Shown here in pieces: positions 23,746 to 36,970 of a stretch of 64,000 bases of DNA (position 1 is its first letter; the number at the start of each line of letters is the position of its first letter). The DNA is from Nymphaea colorata (taxonomy: Eukaryota > Streptophyta > Magnoliopsida > Nymphaeales > Nymphaeaceae), in the NCBI RefSeq assembly GCF_008831285.2, contig NC_045138.2, positions 37,005,115-37,069,114 of the forward strand. Direction: 5' to 3'. A program made the translations under genes and the position numbers. The notes beneath the pieces were generated by a model. The model saw only the letters and a program-made list of their open reading frames with translations. It had not been told where the DNA came from and made no database searches.

Positions 23746-26700
23746 TTATTCGACCTCGTTCCTTTTGCTAGTACTTGGAGAATGAAAGAGAGAGAGAAAA
23801 AAAAGAAGGGTTGTCTATACTACTACCTTCCTTCCCTTAGAAGGGCCTCTTCTTCCCCCTCTGTTTTGTCTTTTTATTCAACCCCTGGGGTTCTAGTCTC
23901 TTGTACTATCCTGCCATATTCTGACTGAGAAAACTATGAAAACAACTCTTTGAATCATTTTGCATGAGCACTTGGTAAATCGAATTTTCTTTTTCTTCAC
24001 ACGGAATGGGTTTGGTGCACCTGCCAGTAGCTAGTCAAACGGGTTATATGCACAACCCATGTGCATAGTACATGCCCGTGGACCAATGGTACACTTGTCA
24101 TGCATCGGGACTGTGCATAGTGCACCTCGGCACACATAACCACCTTCCATTGCTAGAAAAATGGATTAGACAGAATAGTCATTGGCCAAGTGGGATGGGC
24201 GTCAACCCGTCCTTTGATGAGATAAGACTAGTGTACTAGCTAACATACATTGAGAGTTTTACTTAATCACCTACATATCCTTATACCTTTACCTTAGGAG
24301 GATAAGGGGGACTTGGGCTCTCACACAACCGCAACCGCATGATACTCTTCCAATTTGCTTTTGCTTTGTTCGATTTCTGTTCATTCTAGTGGCGGTATCA
24401 AGTGTTTCATTGGCATCGGCGCTGAGCCTAGTGGTTGACCATTTCTGGTTCAATTTTAGAACACGACGCTGGATTCGAATCCTCCCAAGTCTCTCCTCTC
24501 CTCTGGCATCTGATTCCAAGTTCTTGCTCTTAACCCTAACTAACAAACAAGGTTAAAATGAGTGCGGAGAAAAAGAAGAATCTGAGAGAAAACCGAAGAA
24601 TCCAAGCCTAACAGCAAGCAGTCACTACTAAAAGGGAACATATTCTCATGCAATAACCAACGTATCATTTTCTCACATCCGACTATCCAAACATTATTGC
24701 TTGCTTACGTAATGTGATATTCCTTCCCTGTCCTGATCTTTTACCATCATATAAGAGCACGTTCACATGATTATCATGAGCATGTATAACGTATTTGATA
24801 AATGCTTGTACAATAGTCTACTTTTACATAAAAACTGTTATAAAGTTGGAGAATTTCAATAAAAAATTTGAGTGCACATTGGCATTGGCCTCACTTTACT
24901 TATAATAAAGCAAATATGCACCAAATAAAAAAGGAGAGTACACATTACGGTCGAGCGGCTTTTACGTAACGTTAGGTTTTACTGTTATTTTCCTGATAAA
25001 TTATTCAACAAGAACATTAATATGCTTTTCGGATTGGTGAACAAACTGTAAAAGAGAAGATTGAGAAAGGCGTCAAGTTGAAAACTCTAAATCCAATCTG
25101 AACTCTTCTTTTTCTCAATTGTATATACCAACCTTTCAGTTTTGGCTTTAACTAAGCAAAATATCAAGATATTTTAGAATAAATCACCAAAAAAAAAAAA
25201 ATACTAGCACGTACGAGGATCGGCTCGAGAGCTTTTCTTCACACTTGTAAATGTTTTTATTGAATACAAATTTATTTTTTATTATTAAAAATGTATCTTC
25301 TTGGCATGTTGTAAAATGTTCAATTTTATTAATTATGTCACGGTTAAAGAACACCATGTTTCAGTAATTCAGCGCTGTAAGTGGATGGATGACTCTGTTT
25401 TCCAGTGAAAGACTTCCATATTTGAAAAGTAAACCTGATCATATATATTTATGGACGACAAGTCCAGTAAAAGCGCAAAAACTCACCAACCTTTTGGTGA
25501 TTATCACAAGAAAATCACCTAAGTTTTAGTAATACTAGAAAATTTCATACTTGTCTCACTTTGACACTTTTTTATGTTTAATTCAAGCAGCTTAATGCAG
25601 AAGCTTCGAATGTGAGAGTGCACCAATCTTCTGTTCCTTCAAAAGATAAGTATGATTCTGTAAAGGCGAACACTATTACACACAGTGAAATTAATGCCCT
25701 TCTAAAGCTTTTTTTTTTTAGTTTAAAAAGACAATAAGTAAATGAAACTCTTCTCATATGACAGCTCTTTCTAAGTTGCTTGTCTGATATTTGTCAAAAG
25801 CAGAGTAAGTTATTTGAAGATCAAGTTCATTGTTTTGCATTAGAACTAGAACCTTCGGAAGCAGGTTCAATAAACGAGACTTCCCTGTGCTACACGTCCC
25901 TCTTGATGGTTTTTCTATTGATTGGAAAGCGCTAGCCCAACTCTGACGGCCACTTTCTATAAAAAAAACTCAACAACAATGTGGCGTCCAAGAAAAAAAG
26001 GGAAAGCAAACGCCGTTAAACTCCAAATAGATAAAAGGTATAGTGCTTAAATGGTATCTTATCAATAAAACGTTGATTCCTCCAAATATTATTTTTTAGG
26101 GCATTTAGATTGTGATGGTGGAGTGTTTTATCTTTATGTGACTTTGGTGGTTGAGGCATTTCAAGTAGTAATTCGAGCATTGTACATTCCCAGGTAGCGT
26201 GAGTAGAATCCCAATGAAAGGCTGCTAGAAGATAGGTTCCCTATCATTTATTAAACCAAAATGACATCTACATCAAAAAATTATATACAGGAAAACCTGG
26301 CCCACAGGACCGGGTTGTTCTCACCTATCATCGAAGGCCATGGCTGCTGTTAAAACCCATACCACCAAGCCATAAAAGAGCAAAACAAAAACAACACGGT
26401 AGATTGACCACCATCATATCTACCGTCCTCCTCTACGAAACTCGCCAACCTCAAAGGGTCGAGAACTGCTGAAGGATTATTATAAGATGGCTCTTATACC
26501 ACTCCCTCTAATCTGGGTAGCGCAGGTAGAATGCCTTAATGGCTCTCAATGAGCTACCATGTATTCCTAAATTTAGATGCATGCATGGATCAGATACATC
26601 TAATTATCGGTCAGCTTTTAGACCCATTTAATCGAATCTGGTAAAGAAATTTGGATCTTGCTACAGATCTGACTCGATTGCATATGAATGTCCCTTCATA

Positions 26701-27627
26701 TGCTTGCCAGTTCCAAATTCAGTTTTTTTCAAAAAAAAAACCAAAAAAAAAAAAAACGAATCAGATTACATAGAATCTGATTAAGTCAAATTTGGCAAAA
26801 GCTGGAACCAACCCATATCCAAAATGTTTACATCCCTGCCTAGATAAACACAGAAAGCCATGTGATGAACATTCTCGCCATAATCTAAGTGGGACCGTAC
26901 TTCGAGAAGGAAACAGACAGAGTAGCGTTCCGAATCAAAACTACTCTAAAGCATACCTGTAAATCAACTTTGGCTACTCATGCCATGGAGCGAAAGAATA
27001 CCTTCTCTTTTTTATTATTTCCCCAATGAAGCATGATCCTTTTTCATTTGCCTATGGTTTTATAAGAGAGAGAGAGAGAGAGAGAGCAGGAATGCAAATC
27101 CAGGTGCGAGTTGTTGCTTTAGTGTGCTTGGTCATATGCATGATTTCACAATGCAATTGGGCTCCCCTCACCAGACTTGTTTCCTTTATTGTATTGCTAA
27201 TCCAGCACACTACGCCACCAACGTCATAAGTAGAAGCTCACATATTTGCTACGGTGCATGTAACAAAATAAAATTGAGTTCAAGCACCTGATACCGTTGA
27301 TTTGCTCAATGATATGAAGCTGACATTAAGGCATAAAGATTCAAGGACTTATATAAAGTCCTGTTATAAAATACATGGAATCTCAGTGTCAAACCGCCGT
27401 GTCGAGCAAAGCAGAGAATATTTAATCCAAAAGTTCTACATTCAAGGTGGAAAGCTGCTTGATTTGCTTGTTCCACACATGGAATCTTGAGTGCTTAATT
27501 TTTTAAGTTAAAAACACAAAGACTGCTCAGATGAGGGCCTTTTAATATATATATACATATATTATATAAGGGATTACTGTTGATTATGGGGCATAAATGT
27601 TTACTGACATTTTCGATATGAATAATT

Positions 27628-27631
<4 letters not shown>

Positions 27632-27672
<41 letters not shown>
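27632..27672. repeat. (TA)n microsatellite
   Basis: About 20 TA units in intergenic DNA. Confidence 0.9.
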
Positions 27673-27675
<3 letters not shown>

Positions 27676-28680
27676 CTTTAGGATATAGGACAAAAAAAGT
27701 GCGATTTTAATTGTCTCCTAGCTTGAGCACATAGAATTAAAGATGTGAGGAATCGAGGTAGGCTTGTCATGTCAAGTTTTTATGCTCTCCATATGGATTT
27801 CCATGTAGATAAACGAATTTTAAACTTGATTAAATTATCGAAGCATCACTGAATTCATCTCCCCGGGTCCCATGTCGATATTATTTATGTTTCAGCCCAT
27901 AATTTGTGCCTGATTAGTGGATATCACACCCACTACTTAAAAGAGAGTGTTCCAACTGTGTGCTCTTTACTCTCGTCATTATCTTTTGACAATGGGCTTG
28001 GGCGCCAATTATAATGACCTTACTGGAGTCACAGGAAATGAGGCGGATGTGTGCCATCTCGATCGACCGGCCTTCTAGATCGGGAATATACTCTTGCTTT
28101 ACAAGATATGATTTCAAATAAGAGAGATATGATCGGATTCCTAAGGTACGTTGGTTTGGACAATTTCGATTAGATCATCATCATGTTTATCAAGAAAGAA
28201 CAAGTACTATTGTGTGTGATATCAGAAAAGGACCCTAGCTTCTATTGTGTGTGAAATCACATTCATAAGTTTTGTGTTTGTTTTAAATTGTAGAACCGCA
28301 GTGCCTTCTAATCGAAAGAGCATAGTCACTCCAGGATCCATCAGCATACCTTTGGGCAACACTGCACCCCACAGAAGAGTGGGGACACTGCAAACACAGG
28401 GACTGCCTCTCCATAAGCGTTCCCATTCCAGGGACGGGAACTCCAAACATTCCAACTTGCCCCATTATGCATTTTTAGCTAGCATGCAAATAAAAACAAA
28501 CAATATATTACTTGTGATGTATGTGCATCAGTATAGTTTCTACTAGCTGGTCGTCATTTTCAGCTTGTATCGTTTCTGCTTGCTCATGATGTCCACCACC
28601 CGCAGTTACCCAAGGGCCATCGTGACGTTTAGACGCTGGTGGAAATGATATTTCTCAATGGACCCTCGAATACCAGATAC

Positions 28681-28682
<2 letters not shown>

Positions 28683-28758
<76 letters not shown>

Positions 28759-28820
28759 AGAGAGAGAGAGAGACAGAGAGAGACAGAGAGACAGAGAGAC
28801 AGAGACAGAGACAGAGAGAT
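28683..28820. repeat. Compound (TA)n-(GA)n/(GACAGA)n microsatellite
   Basis: About 36 TA units (to about 28755) are followed without a break by a GA tract that degenerates into interspersed GACAGA units to about 28820. Long apparent Tyr-Ile and Arg-Glu ORFs on both strands are artefacts of this repeat. Confidence 0.92.
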
Positions 28821-29445
28821 GAAACACATTTTGTAAAGGGGAGGATTGATCATTATGGTTTGTCTCAGTAGACATCATGAGCAGCAGCACCAGGGAACAT
28901 GCTAAACACGTAGACTTAAAATCTGGTTAAAGAAATTTCCATTGTTTTTGGTCGGGATAAGAAATTAACTGAATGAAATATCAGTATAAAAACACAAAAC
29001 CTTTAAAAAGAAAACGCAGCTTTAAACAATAAAAGCGGAAACGAAATAGACTATATTCAGAAATAAGTTTATTCATATTTCATATGCCAACATTTTTATG
29101 CTCATAGGAAATGGGATGATAAGGGGTTCAAATATGATCAAGATGTAACAGGCAGTGCATGACCAGCCACCTTCACCTACATCAGGTTGCGAACGGAACG
29201 ACTCTCCAGTTAATTATCCGAAGGGGGAAGAAACCCGCAAAAAGCAGCCACACCTTCCACTCCGACACTCATTCTTCCTGCTCGTTAACACTGTCAAAAC
29301 CTATCGGTGCAGATATCGGATATACACGCCAAAAGCTAGTAGTCGCCCAGATATAACTACATACAAGGATTCGTCATGGCTATATGGAGTCCACAAGCAT
29401 CAGTAGCAGATACATGTATGAAGTGCACGTCTATGATGTGTGTGC

Positions 29446-29447
<2 letters not shown>

Positions 29448-29488
<41 letters not shown>
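29448..29488. repeat. (GA)n microsatellite near the MAP65 3' end
   Basis: About 20 GA units on the plus strand, which read as CT in the probable 3' untranslated region of the minus-strand MAP65 gene. A minus-strand AATAAA lies near 29068-29073 and could be its poly-A signal, making the 3' UTR about 550 nt. Confidence 0.8.
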
Positions 29489-29493
<5 letters not shown>

Positions 29494-29619
29494 CTTATTT
29501 TCTCATGCCTATGATGAAGAATGTACATGCTCTCAGAACCTGCAAGGCTAGGTAGAGGAAACCTGCCCGCCATTCGTCTCTCGATTGAGTGGGGAGCAAT
29601 TATATAAATGCAGAAAAAA

Positions 29620-32600
29620 TCAAGGAGACGTGGGAGTCGATGAATTCCGAGTTAAGCTGTCGTCCTTTGGAAGAGCGACGTAGTTTATGGGTATGCCCTC
29701 GGCACCATTTTTTGGTGTCTCCTTCTTACCGTCCTTGCTAGTTGACCCAAGTCGAGATGGGAAATGCTTATTCACCTGGGTCCCAGAGGGCGTGTTTCCA
29801 GTCGAGTTCTGGCCCGATGTCTTCTTCGTCGAACCAGTTCTTATTGGGCTTGGTCTTGATCCAAAGAGCATTTCTTGCTCGGTTGTCAACTGCTCCTGCT
29901 GTTTCTTTTGCTCCTGGGAGAGGCACACCACAGTGCATTACATTTCGTGTTAAGGAGTTAAAAGCCTATGCAATCTCCGTTTCGTGTTCGCTGCATTGCA
30001 AGCATAGCTCTGTGTGCTATCAATGGAAAGAAGAAAGGAAACGTCCGAATCTTGAAATCAGAGTAAGAAACATCATACCCTGGATTTTCGCTTCTCCTCT
30101 TCTCGTTCCAGACGGATAGCTGAAAATTCCTCGAGAGTTTGTGAGAGTGGAGCCTGAGTTTTAAACATCACACAAGAATTCCCGAGTCAAGACGTCTAGA
30201 AACATTGTCCTTAGGCTTCAGATCTACGAGAAATATGGTGTGAAAGTCTTATGCTTAATCTGAACGGTGAAACACGATGGGTGAAGTCACTGAAAGAAGA
30301 ACGGTAAAAAGTTGTTGGCTAAATATGCTTTGAGTTTTTCTTTTGACGTACAACAATTGCAATTGGGATCTACTCTTCGTTATAGCCACTGATTTCAATC
30401 TTACTAGCACAGATCAAACTATTATTATAATCAGTTGCCTACATACCTTGTCATACAAAAATATCTCCCCTTTCTCCTTTTCCCATGCATTAACTTTGGA
30501 TTTGAGTGCCTCCAGCATAGCTAAATGAAGCAGAAAAAACAATGATTAAGTCAACAGTGCCCCATTAGGCTATGTAGAAGAAAGGGGGCAAGAGAATGTG
30601 TGTGCATATTTCCTCCTGCCATATCCTTGAAATTCTGATATACAAGTTTTGAAGCTTTGAATGTATACACGTCAAACCCAACAGCAAATCATTGGATCTT
30701 ACAAGAAATCCTTGTTCTCAGATAGCAGTCTGGAATCCACTGCGTTGGATAATAGTTTATGAATGCAGTATTGGATCACACTCTAATGGATAGAATAGCC
30801 CATTTTCAGAAGAGAAAGGCAGACCAAAAGTTCACAAACTTTTCGATGGGCCACTTCCAGTTGGGCGTTGGTGATTGTGAAAGGAAAGGGTAGCCTTATA
30901 AGATAGCTTGAGCCGCAAAATAACATAGAATGAGAAAAAGAGAATTGTCTATATTCAGCATAAGGTCAAGATAGACTGCCCTGAGTAGCTAAATAAAAGA
31001 ACATTAAGAAAATTTGCTCACATGGCATTTTGCTGATCAAAATCCTTGCTTTCTCTGCCCGTTTGAGATTCTTATGTGCACCCCTACCAGCACTGTATCG
31101 ATTTTGATCCTGTTGAAGATTTTTACTTGTTACTTCTAGAACAAAAGGAGGAATTATAGGTCTATAACAATTGCATCATTCACAGATACATACAACCCGT
31201 CATTAATTTTATGAATGTTATGACACCAAGAACTACAATTAACTATTAAAACACCAAAAGTAAGAAGAAAGCTGAACATGTTCATATGCATGATGCATCA
31301 CAACTACATGCTTGTACTCTTTTATGTACATTTAAGACATACACAAATAAGGGCTCAACCAACTAAAAGACTAACACATGTTCATGATGTAAGCACAGTC
31401 ATTAATAACCCTGATATACTAAAACCACAACACTGACTGCAAAAATGTATCTCAGTCACGTTTATTTCCTACATGTCAAACGGTAATCCCTTAATTATTT
31501 CATCTCCAAACATTAGTAATGCCATAAAGGCAGATATGTAAGTAGCAACCTTTTAATTTTTCAGTAAAAGATTTTACCCTTTCATAATCTTCAAGCCAGT
31601 TCTCCTCTTCTGACGCAAATGTCCACTTGTCTAATCTTTCTAGAATATCCTTCCTGCTCATTGCCTGCTCTTTAGCTTTTCTAATTTGATCATCCATGCC
31701 CACAAACAGCTCAGAGAGATTAACGCTTCCTAAAAATGAAAGCTGTCAAATGTATTATAACCCTTACAATCATAAAAAAAAAAATATGAACATTTTATTA
31801 GCAAGAAAAGTTTCACGATCTCACACGAAATATAAATTTCAGTTCAACCTTTTCTCTTAAAAAATATCGATGAAAATGAACAGAAAAAACTACTGGCAAT
31901 AATGAAGGAAATACTTCAAAAAAAATTAGAGAATGCAGACAATGGGAGGCAATTTTGTAGGAAGAGGAAAGTTAATGTGATCCTAAAGAACTATGGGCAA
32001 TAATGAAGGAAATATTTAACAAAGAATTAACGAATAAAGACAAGGGGAGGCAATTTTGTAGGAAGAGGAAAGTTAATGTGATCCTTAAAATACACACAAA
32101 GTGTGAAACAGAATATCCGAAGAGAAATCTCATGAACCTGAATCAATTATGCTGATAAGAATCTGCCTTGCAGATTCAGTATCAACATCCATGTGAGCAT
32201 TTTTGTAAACTTGTTCCAGCTCATCTTGCTTCTTCAAAATCAGCTCTTTCATCTTGCTAGCTTTCAGATTGTCTAACCTCTCAACTTCAACCTCCACCTA
32301 ATGACAACAAACCCCATATTATGTATATCCTAATAAAAAAAATTATATCCACTTATCAAGTAAGATAGTAGCAATCAGGTAATCAAACCACAAGAAGAAA
32401 ACATTCAAAACACCTGCTCAATGGATTCAATAGCAAGGACTCCCCTGTCAACAACCTCATCAACTGAAGCAGAAATCAAGCGAGCCACATTATCAAAACG
32501 CTTCCTTTCTTCCTTAGGAATATCCATAAGATTCCATAGCTCCACTAATGTACTTCCAAGATCTTGAAGCTTCAAAGAGAACAAAACACATGAGGATAGT

Positions 32601-35600
32601 CAGATGTTCTAAAGCTGGAAAACGTAGACCAAAAAATTATGTGATAAATATTATGCTGCTACAAGCTCATTAAGGAAATATCGAACAAATAATTGCCATT
32701 TGCTAAGAGGTTTATTCTCTGTGAGTACATGACACATATTCCTTTTTCTTTTTGGGATGACAAAGACAGCACAAGTACAACTTATATGTTCATCAGAGCA
32801 CATGGACACAAATGCATGTTGCTGCATCTAAATGAAGGAAAGTATTTGGAATGCCAACATGCAATGACAACCTGACAGCTACAAACAGGAACCTTTTCTT
32901 TTGAATAACTGCCACAGTAGCAAATCACATCTACAAAGCAATAACCCAAACAATGTTGAAAAGAAAAAATGGAACTATAACTAGAGAAAAATGCAAGTCC
33001 TAAACGTGTCATTAAATACTAATGGGACAACATCTCATGCAGTCACCTGAAAAAGTTAGCATGCATAAATAACATGCAGCTAGATACACGCTCAGGCATA
33101 GAGCCATATGGCTGTCTGTGACGATTGTTCCAAAACACATATTGAAAAGAAAATAACCCACATGGACCAAAGTTGCAACAAAAATCATCAGAACTTGTGG
33201 TCCCTCCAATAGTTGAGAATTTGGAAATAGATGGATTAGGTTTTGTAAAAGAAGGGAGAAAAAAGGGGCCAGCAAAAACATCTCCTTCCTAGAAGAAGAC
33301 TGGAAAAGAAAGGACCAATCATACCCAATCTCCAAATCATCTTTCTCCAGCCAGATTCACATGAGCTGATAATATGAATAACCTGCTTATGGAGAAACTT
33401 ATAGGTAGATAAAAAATACAAGGTTTTAACCTATTCTATCTATGACATTAACTACTATGCACCGTGCAGTATAAATGAGTCTTTTATGCTATATGTAACA
33501 AGACTAGGAAAATAATTCTGTAACAAGTGGTGAACTATTTTATTCTACAAAATGAGCAATATGAGCAAGTGGTCTCTACCACAAGATCATATAATCGAAA
33601 GAGAGAAAAAGACTTAAGAGTTAAGAATAAATCATGAGATGACACAAATGTCAGTTGAAATAATGCAGCACTTGATTGAAAAATGACAAGCATGTGTAAC
33701 TCGTTTCAACTTTCAAGCAGCAGTAAGAATTCATTTTAACAGTGTTTCTTTAATCAAGCTTACATATGCTAATCTAAAATGTCTAAGGCAAATGAATAAT
33801 GAACTGGACCTGTAAGCATCAGATGATTTGCTTCTCTGAAACTTTTGCCTTTCAACCTCTGGAACTATGGTTGCTGGTGGCATGTCCTTAACTTAGACTT
33901 AGAAGATTAATTTCCTAACATACACTTTTGGATGCTCTAGAAGAAAAAAATGAAACAAATGATAAAATCTTTTTCGAGTAGCATATTGAGATATTGAACT
34001 ACATCTAAAGCGTCCAACAACTATGATTTGGTTTATCACAGTATAAGTGGAAACAGAAAAAGGAAACAGACAATAACACCTTTTGCAATCTCTCTTGCTT
34101 CAACTGAGTTAGTGAATGTGCAGACCCAGCTAACCGGGCAAGAGTTTCATTGCTAATGCTCTTTGGTTGGCTATTTGTGGAATCTCCCAAACTAGGATGA
34201 ACCTCAGTTATTATCTTTAAGAAATCCAGGGACATCACAGCTGATAGCTCATGTATGAGACGAAGATAATTGCTGAGCTTTTGCAGCCGAACATTCTGAA
34301 AAAATATCACATGAAAAAAAAAGAGGTATTCTTTAGAAAAAACCTAGTCAGCTTAAGAACTTCATCAGAATAAAAATAAAAACAATTAATAGCAAGACAG
34401 CTACAGATCAGAAATGTTATTAGAGTAGAAGAAGCCAGATCAAAAAAATGAAGCAATAATATCTAGCTACTTAATCTATTCACTCTATGTGTATGTGCAC
34501 GCAAATGCGAGCATGAAAATCGAAATCCAGAGGCACTTAAACACAGGCTCAATTCGCACCAGAGACAGTAGTAGGAAAACTTGCAAGAAGCCCTTCCAAG
34601 GCAGGAAGCATACACATGCGTTTTTTCATTTCATACCTTATCTTTTCTAAGCTCCTCATGTTTTGCCTTTAGTTCTGCAAGCCTCTTCCAAGTCAAGTCC
34701 CTTTCATCGAATCGGGTTGATGTTGCAGATTTACTGAGTTGAACATTGCCAGATATTTCTCCACAAATGGAGATAATCTGGACTTGAACCTCAGAGAATT
34801 CCTTGGCTCTTTCTTCTTTCTTGTGCCTAAGGTCCTTGAGAAGAGGATCTATAGCTGACATTTGCTCCTTTAATGAGCCCTTTGGTTTGTCCAACTTAAC
34901 AAACAGAAATAAAATCAGAACATAGAAACGTAGATGGAAAATAAAAGGATGTCCATGCTTACATTCAGTTTCCACTTAGAAATATTAATAAAACATGATA
35001 CCAGAAAGCAAACTGTATTTCTGAATCCACCAGGTGCCAAGAGATAAAATAACACATTAGTGCAAAAGAGAAAAATGAAATAAGATAAAGAAGATAACGA
35101 ACATTTAGACAATGTGCAATCCAGGAGGAATAAGATAACTAACAAGCAACAAAACAGTTTCCTCCAACTTTTCAAATTTATCCAAGTAAGATGCTTCTTC
35201 ATTTTCTGAATCTTAATCATATTGAAGAATGCATCTACAACCAAATTATGGTATGTGAACCAAAAGAACTAGAATCTAAAGAAGAAACGTAATTCACAAA
35301 TTATTTAAAGACGTGCCACTTTCATTGCATAAGCAAGACAAAAAGGTGCTTTCTTTCAGGATGCACGACTAGGAAGTACTGCACTGCTGTTGGATAGTAT
35401 TCTAAGGGCTATCCCATAAGCGACGTCAATCCAAATCATAGAATGGCACCCACATGTTCACCAATGTTATATACACTAGATCTCTTCATTACGCTGTGTT
35501 TTGGATTAAGAAAAACATTAGTCCAGGATTAGAGCCAATCAGTTGCAAGGAATGTACCACACACCCGAGTAAATGAATGTGGATCTCCAAGCGCAGAAAT

Positions 35601-36711
35601 AATGTCAATGGCTTCTTTCTCTGCATCTGCCAGTTCTTGGTGCAGCTTTACTTTGTACTTGCTTGCCTGGTCAACCTTCCTTCTGTATACATCCAAGCAT
35701 TCTTGTTCCAATTGCAGCAACATCTTATCTCTTTCAACATCATTCTCACCAATTTCATCCCATATTCTCTACAAGCATCACCAACAACAGCTCATAAATG
35801 TTCCAACAAAAATAACGGCAGTACAAACACGCTTCATTGAACTGCTGCGAGTCAATAAAAATCATTCAATTACACCAAACGAAGCATCAATCAAGATTAC
35901 AATCTTATTTAGAACCAGGATCCCGCTCGGGTAAACATAAAGCTGGTATATAGCCAAGACAGGTAGGTTCTAGTATACCCTTTAGTCTTGACCTTCATGA
36001 TGCGCACCCGTTCCTGTTATCTTGCCAACAGAAACATGATCTGAATTGTGAATACATTGCAGGCTTTGCTGCAGATAGAAAAACCTAACCAGCATTCACA
36101 CAATAAAGACAAACACTAATTCAAAAGAAATATCTTAAAGGATAAACGCAAGGAAAGGAACCTAACACGTCATGTGGCTTCGACAAACTTGACGGATATG
36201 GTTTATCTCATAGTTATTTGAGATATGCATCGACCTGTACATGCGCACAAGCAATTCTTTACATATACATGTATAAGTCTTAATGAGTGTCACTACAAGC
36301 GACATACGCGCGCACAAACAGCAAGAAAAAGAAACAACCAGACATGCAGGCGCACGTCTACATGAATGAAGACAGGCAAGCGTTCACAAACACGGAGAGA
36401 CCGTCACAAACTCCAGCAAAGTAAAATCTGACATATTATACCATCAACCGAACCTACATTCAGCAATCTATCCATTAGCCACCGAACCAGGACAAGCACT
36501 TAGAGACATCGCGCGGGAAAATCCCGAAATGAAGCAAACAATCGCGTCCATTGCAAGGGATAAATAAACAAGGAACGGCACAGAGCATCCAAGAAACCGA
36601 CGAAGCCAAGAAAGAAGGCGACCGCGCAGCAGGTACCTGCAACTCTTCGAGAAGCGACGCGCACGTCGTCTTCGAGGGATCGGGCGGCCGCCTTGTCTGC
36701 GCGATCGACAT
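29620..36711 (-). CDS. MAP65: 65-kDa microtubule-associated protein (MAP65/PRC1/Ase1 family), 11 exons
   Basis: Model (complement): 36711-36637, 35768-35565, 34894-34637, 34295-34080, 32569-32414, 32297-32138, 31729-31578, 31109-31022, 30520-30447, 30153-30079, 29913-29620. This gives 583 aa, normal for the family, with all junctions in phase. MAP65 proteins are antiparallel microtubule cross-linkers acting in the phragmoplast, preprophase band and cortical arrays. The N-terminus has the family start [19 protein letters not shown] and [20 protein letters not shown] long coiled-coil rod follows, with [12 protein letters not shown] and [13 protein letters not shown]. The microtubule-binding signature is [19 protein letters not shown] followed by [11 protein letters not shown] at about residues 399-427. 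The basic, Ser/Thr-Pro-rich tail (about 487-583), with [10 protein letters not shown] near the end, resembles the MAP65-5/6/7/8 side of the family more than MAP65-1, but the subclass is uncertain. Introns hold a 101-bp tandem duplication. Confidence 0.93.
31884..32085. repeat. 101-bp tandem duplication in a MAP65 intron
   Basis: Two adjacent copies (31884-31984 and 31985-32085) share, at an offset of exactly 101 bp, GGCAATAATGAAGGAAATA and a nearly identical block from GGGAGGCAATTTTGTAGG to AATGTGATCCT. It lies wholly between exons 6 and 7. The second copy ends only about 50 bp upstream of exon 6 on the plus-strand map, that is just downstream of the exon 6 donor on the coding strand. Confidence 0.85.
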
Positions 36712-36970
36712 GGCGATCCGAAATCTAGCGACGCATTCTTCAGATTCTCTCTAGGATTCGTTCCTCCTTTCTTGTGACAGAAAGAGACGGAGGAGACGGA
36801 ATTATTGAAGGATTCCGCAGGAAGATGAAAATCCTCTTTTCCCTCCCTTTTTCCCCGGAGCGACAACGAGATAAAAAGGGGAAAGGTGAAAATTTCGCTC
36901 GCGTGAAAAATGGCGAGACCAAGACTCTATTGGGGGCAACCCATCGGGCGGTTTAAATGGTGGCGCCAAA
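36513..36970. promoter_or_regulatory. E2F-type sites around the MAP65 start
   Basis: The minus strand carries TTTGGCGC at 36970-36963, about 250 bp upstream of the MAP65 start codon, and TTTCCCGC at 36520-36513 in intron 1. Both match the E2F consensus TTTSSCGC. An AACGG core, the heart of the mitosis-specific MSA element, lies at 37027-37023 on the same strand but its flanks fit the full consensus poorly. Cell-cycle control of a MAP65 gene by such sites is plausible from known biology; use of these particular sites is inferred. Confidence 0.5.

Larger units (their letters stand above)
23746..29050. other. Gene-poor stretch between WAT1-like and MAP65 genes
   Basis: The first 200 bp are the probable WAT1-like 3' UTR. 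After that I see no supported gene. Features present are a possible SINE-like segment near 24418-24490, poly-A and poly-T runs, and TA/GA microsatellites (27632-27672, 28683-28820). A GC-richer island at 28290-28460 has ORFs open in several frames and could be a decayed gene or cDNA fragment, but I could not name it. Confidence 0.5.

Noticed and set aside
24466-24490. tRNA gene
   Set aside because: Only a T-loop-like GGATTCGAATCC is present; no acceptor stem or anticodon arm can be folded.
28606-28890. ORFs with Tyr-Ile and Ser-Leu repeats
   Set aside because: Artefacts of the TA/GA microsatellite.
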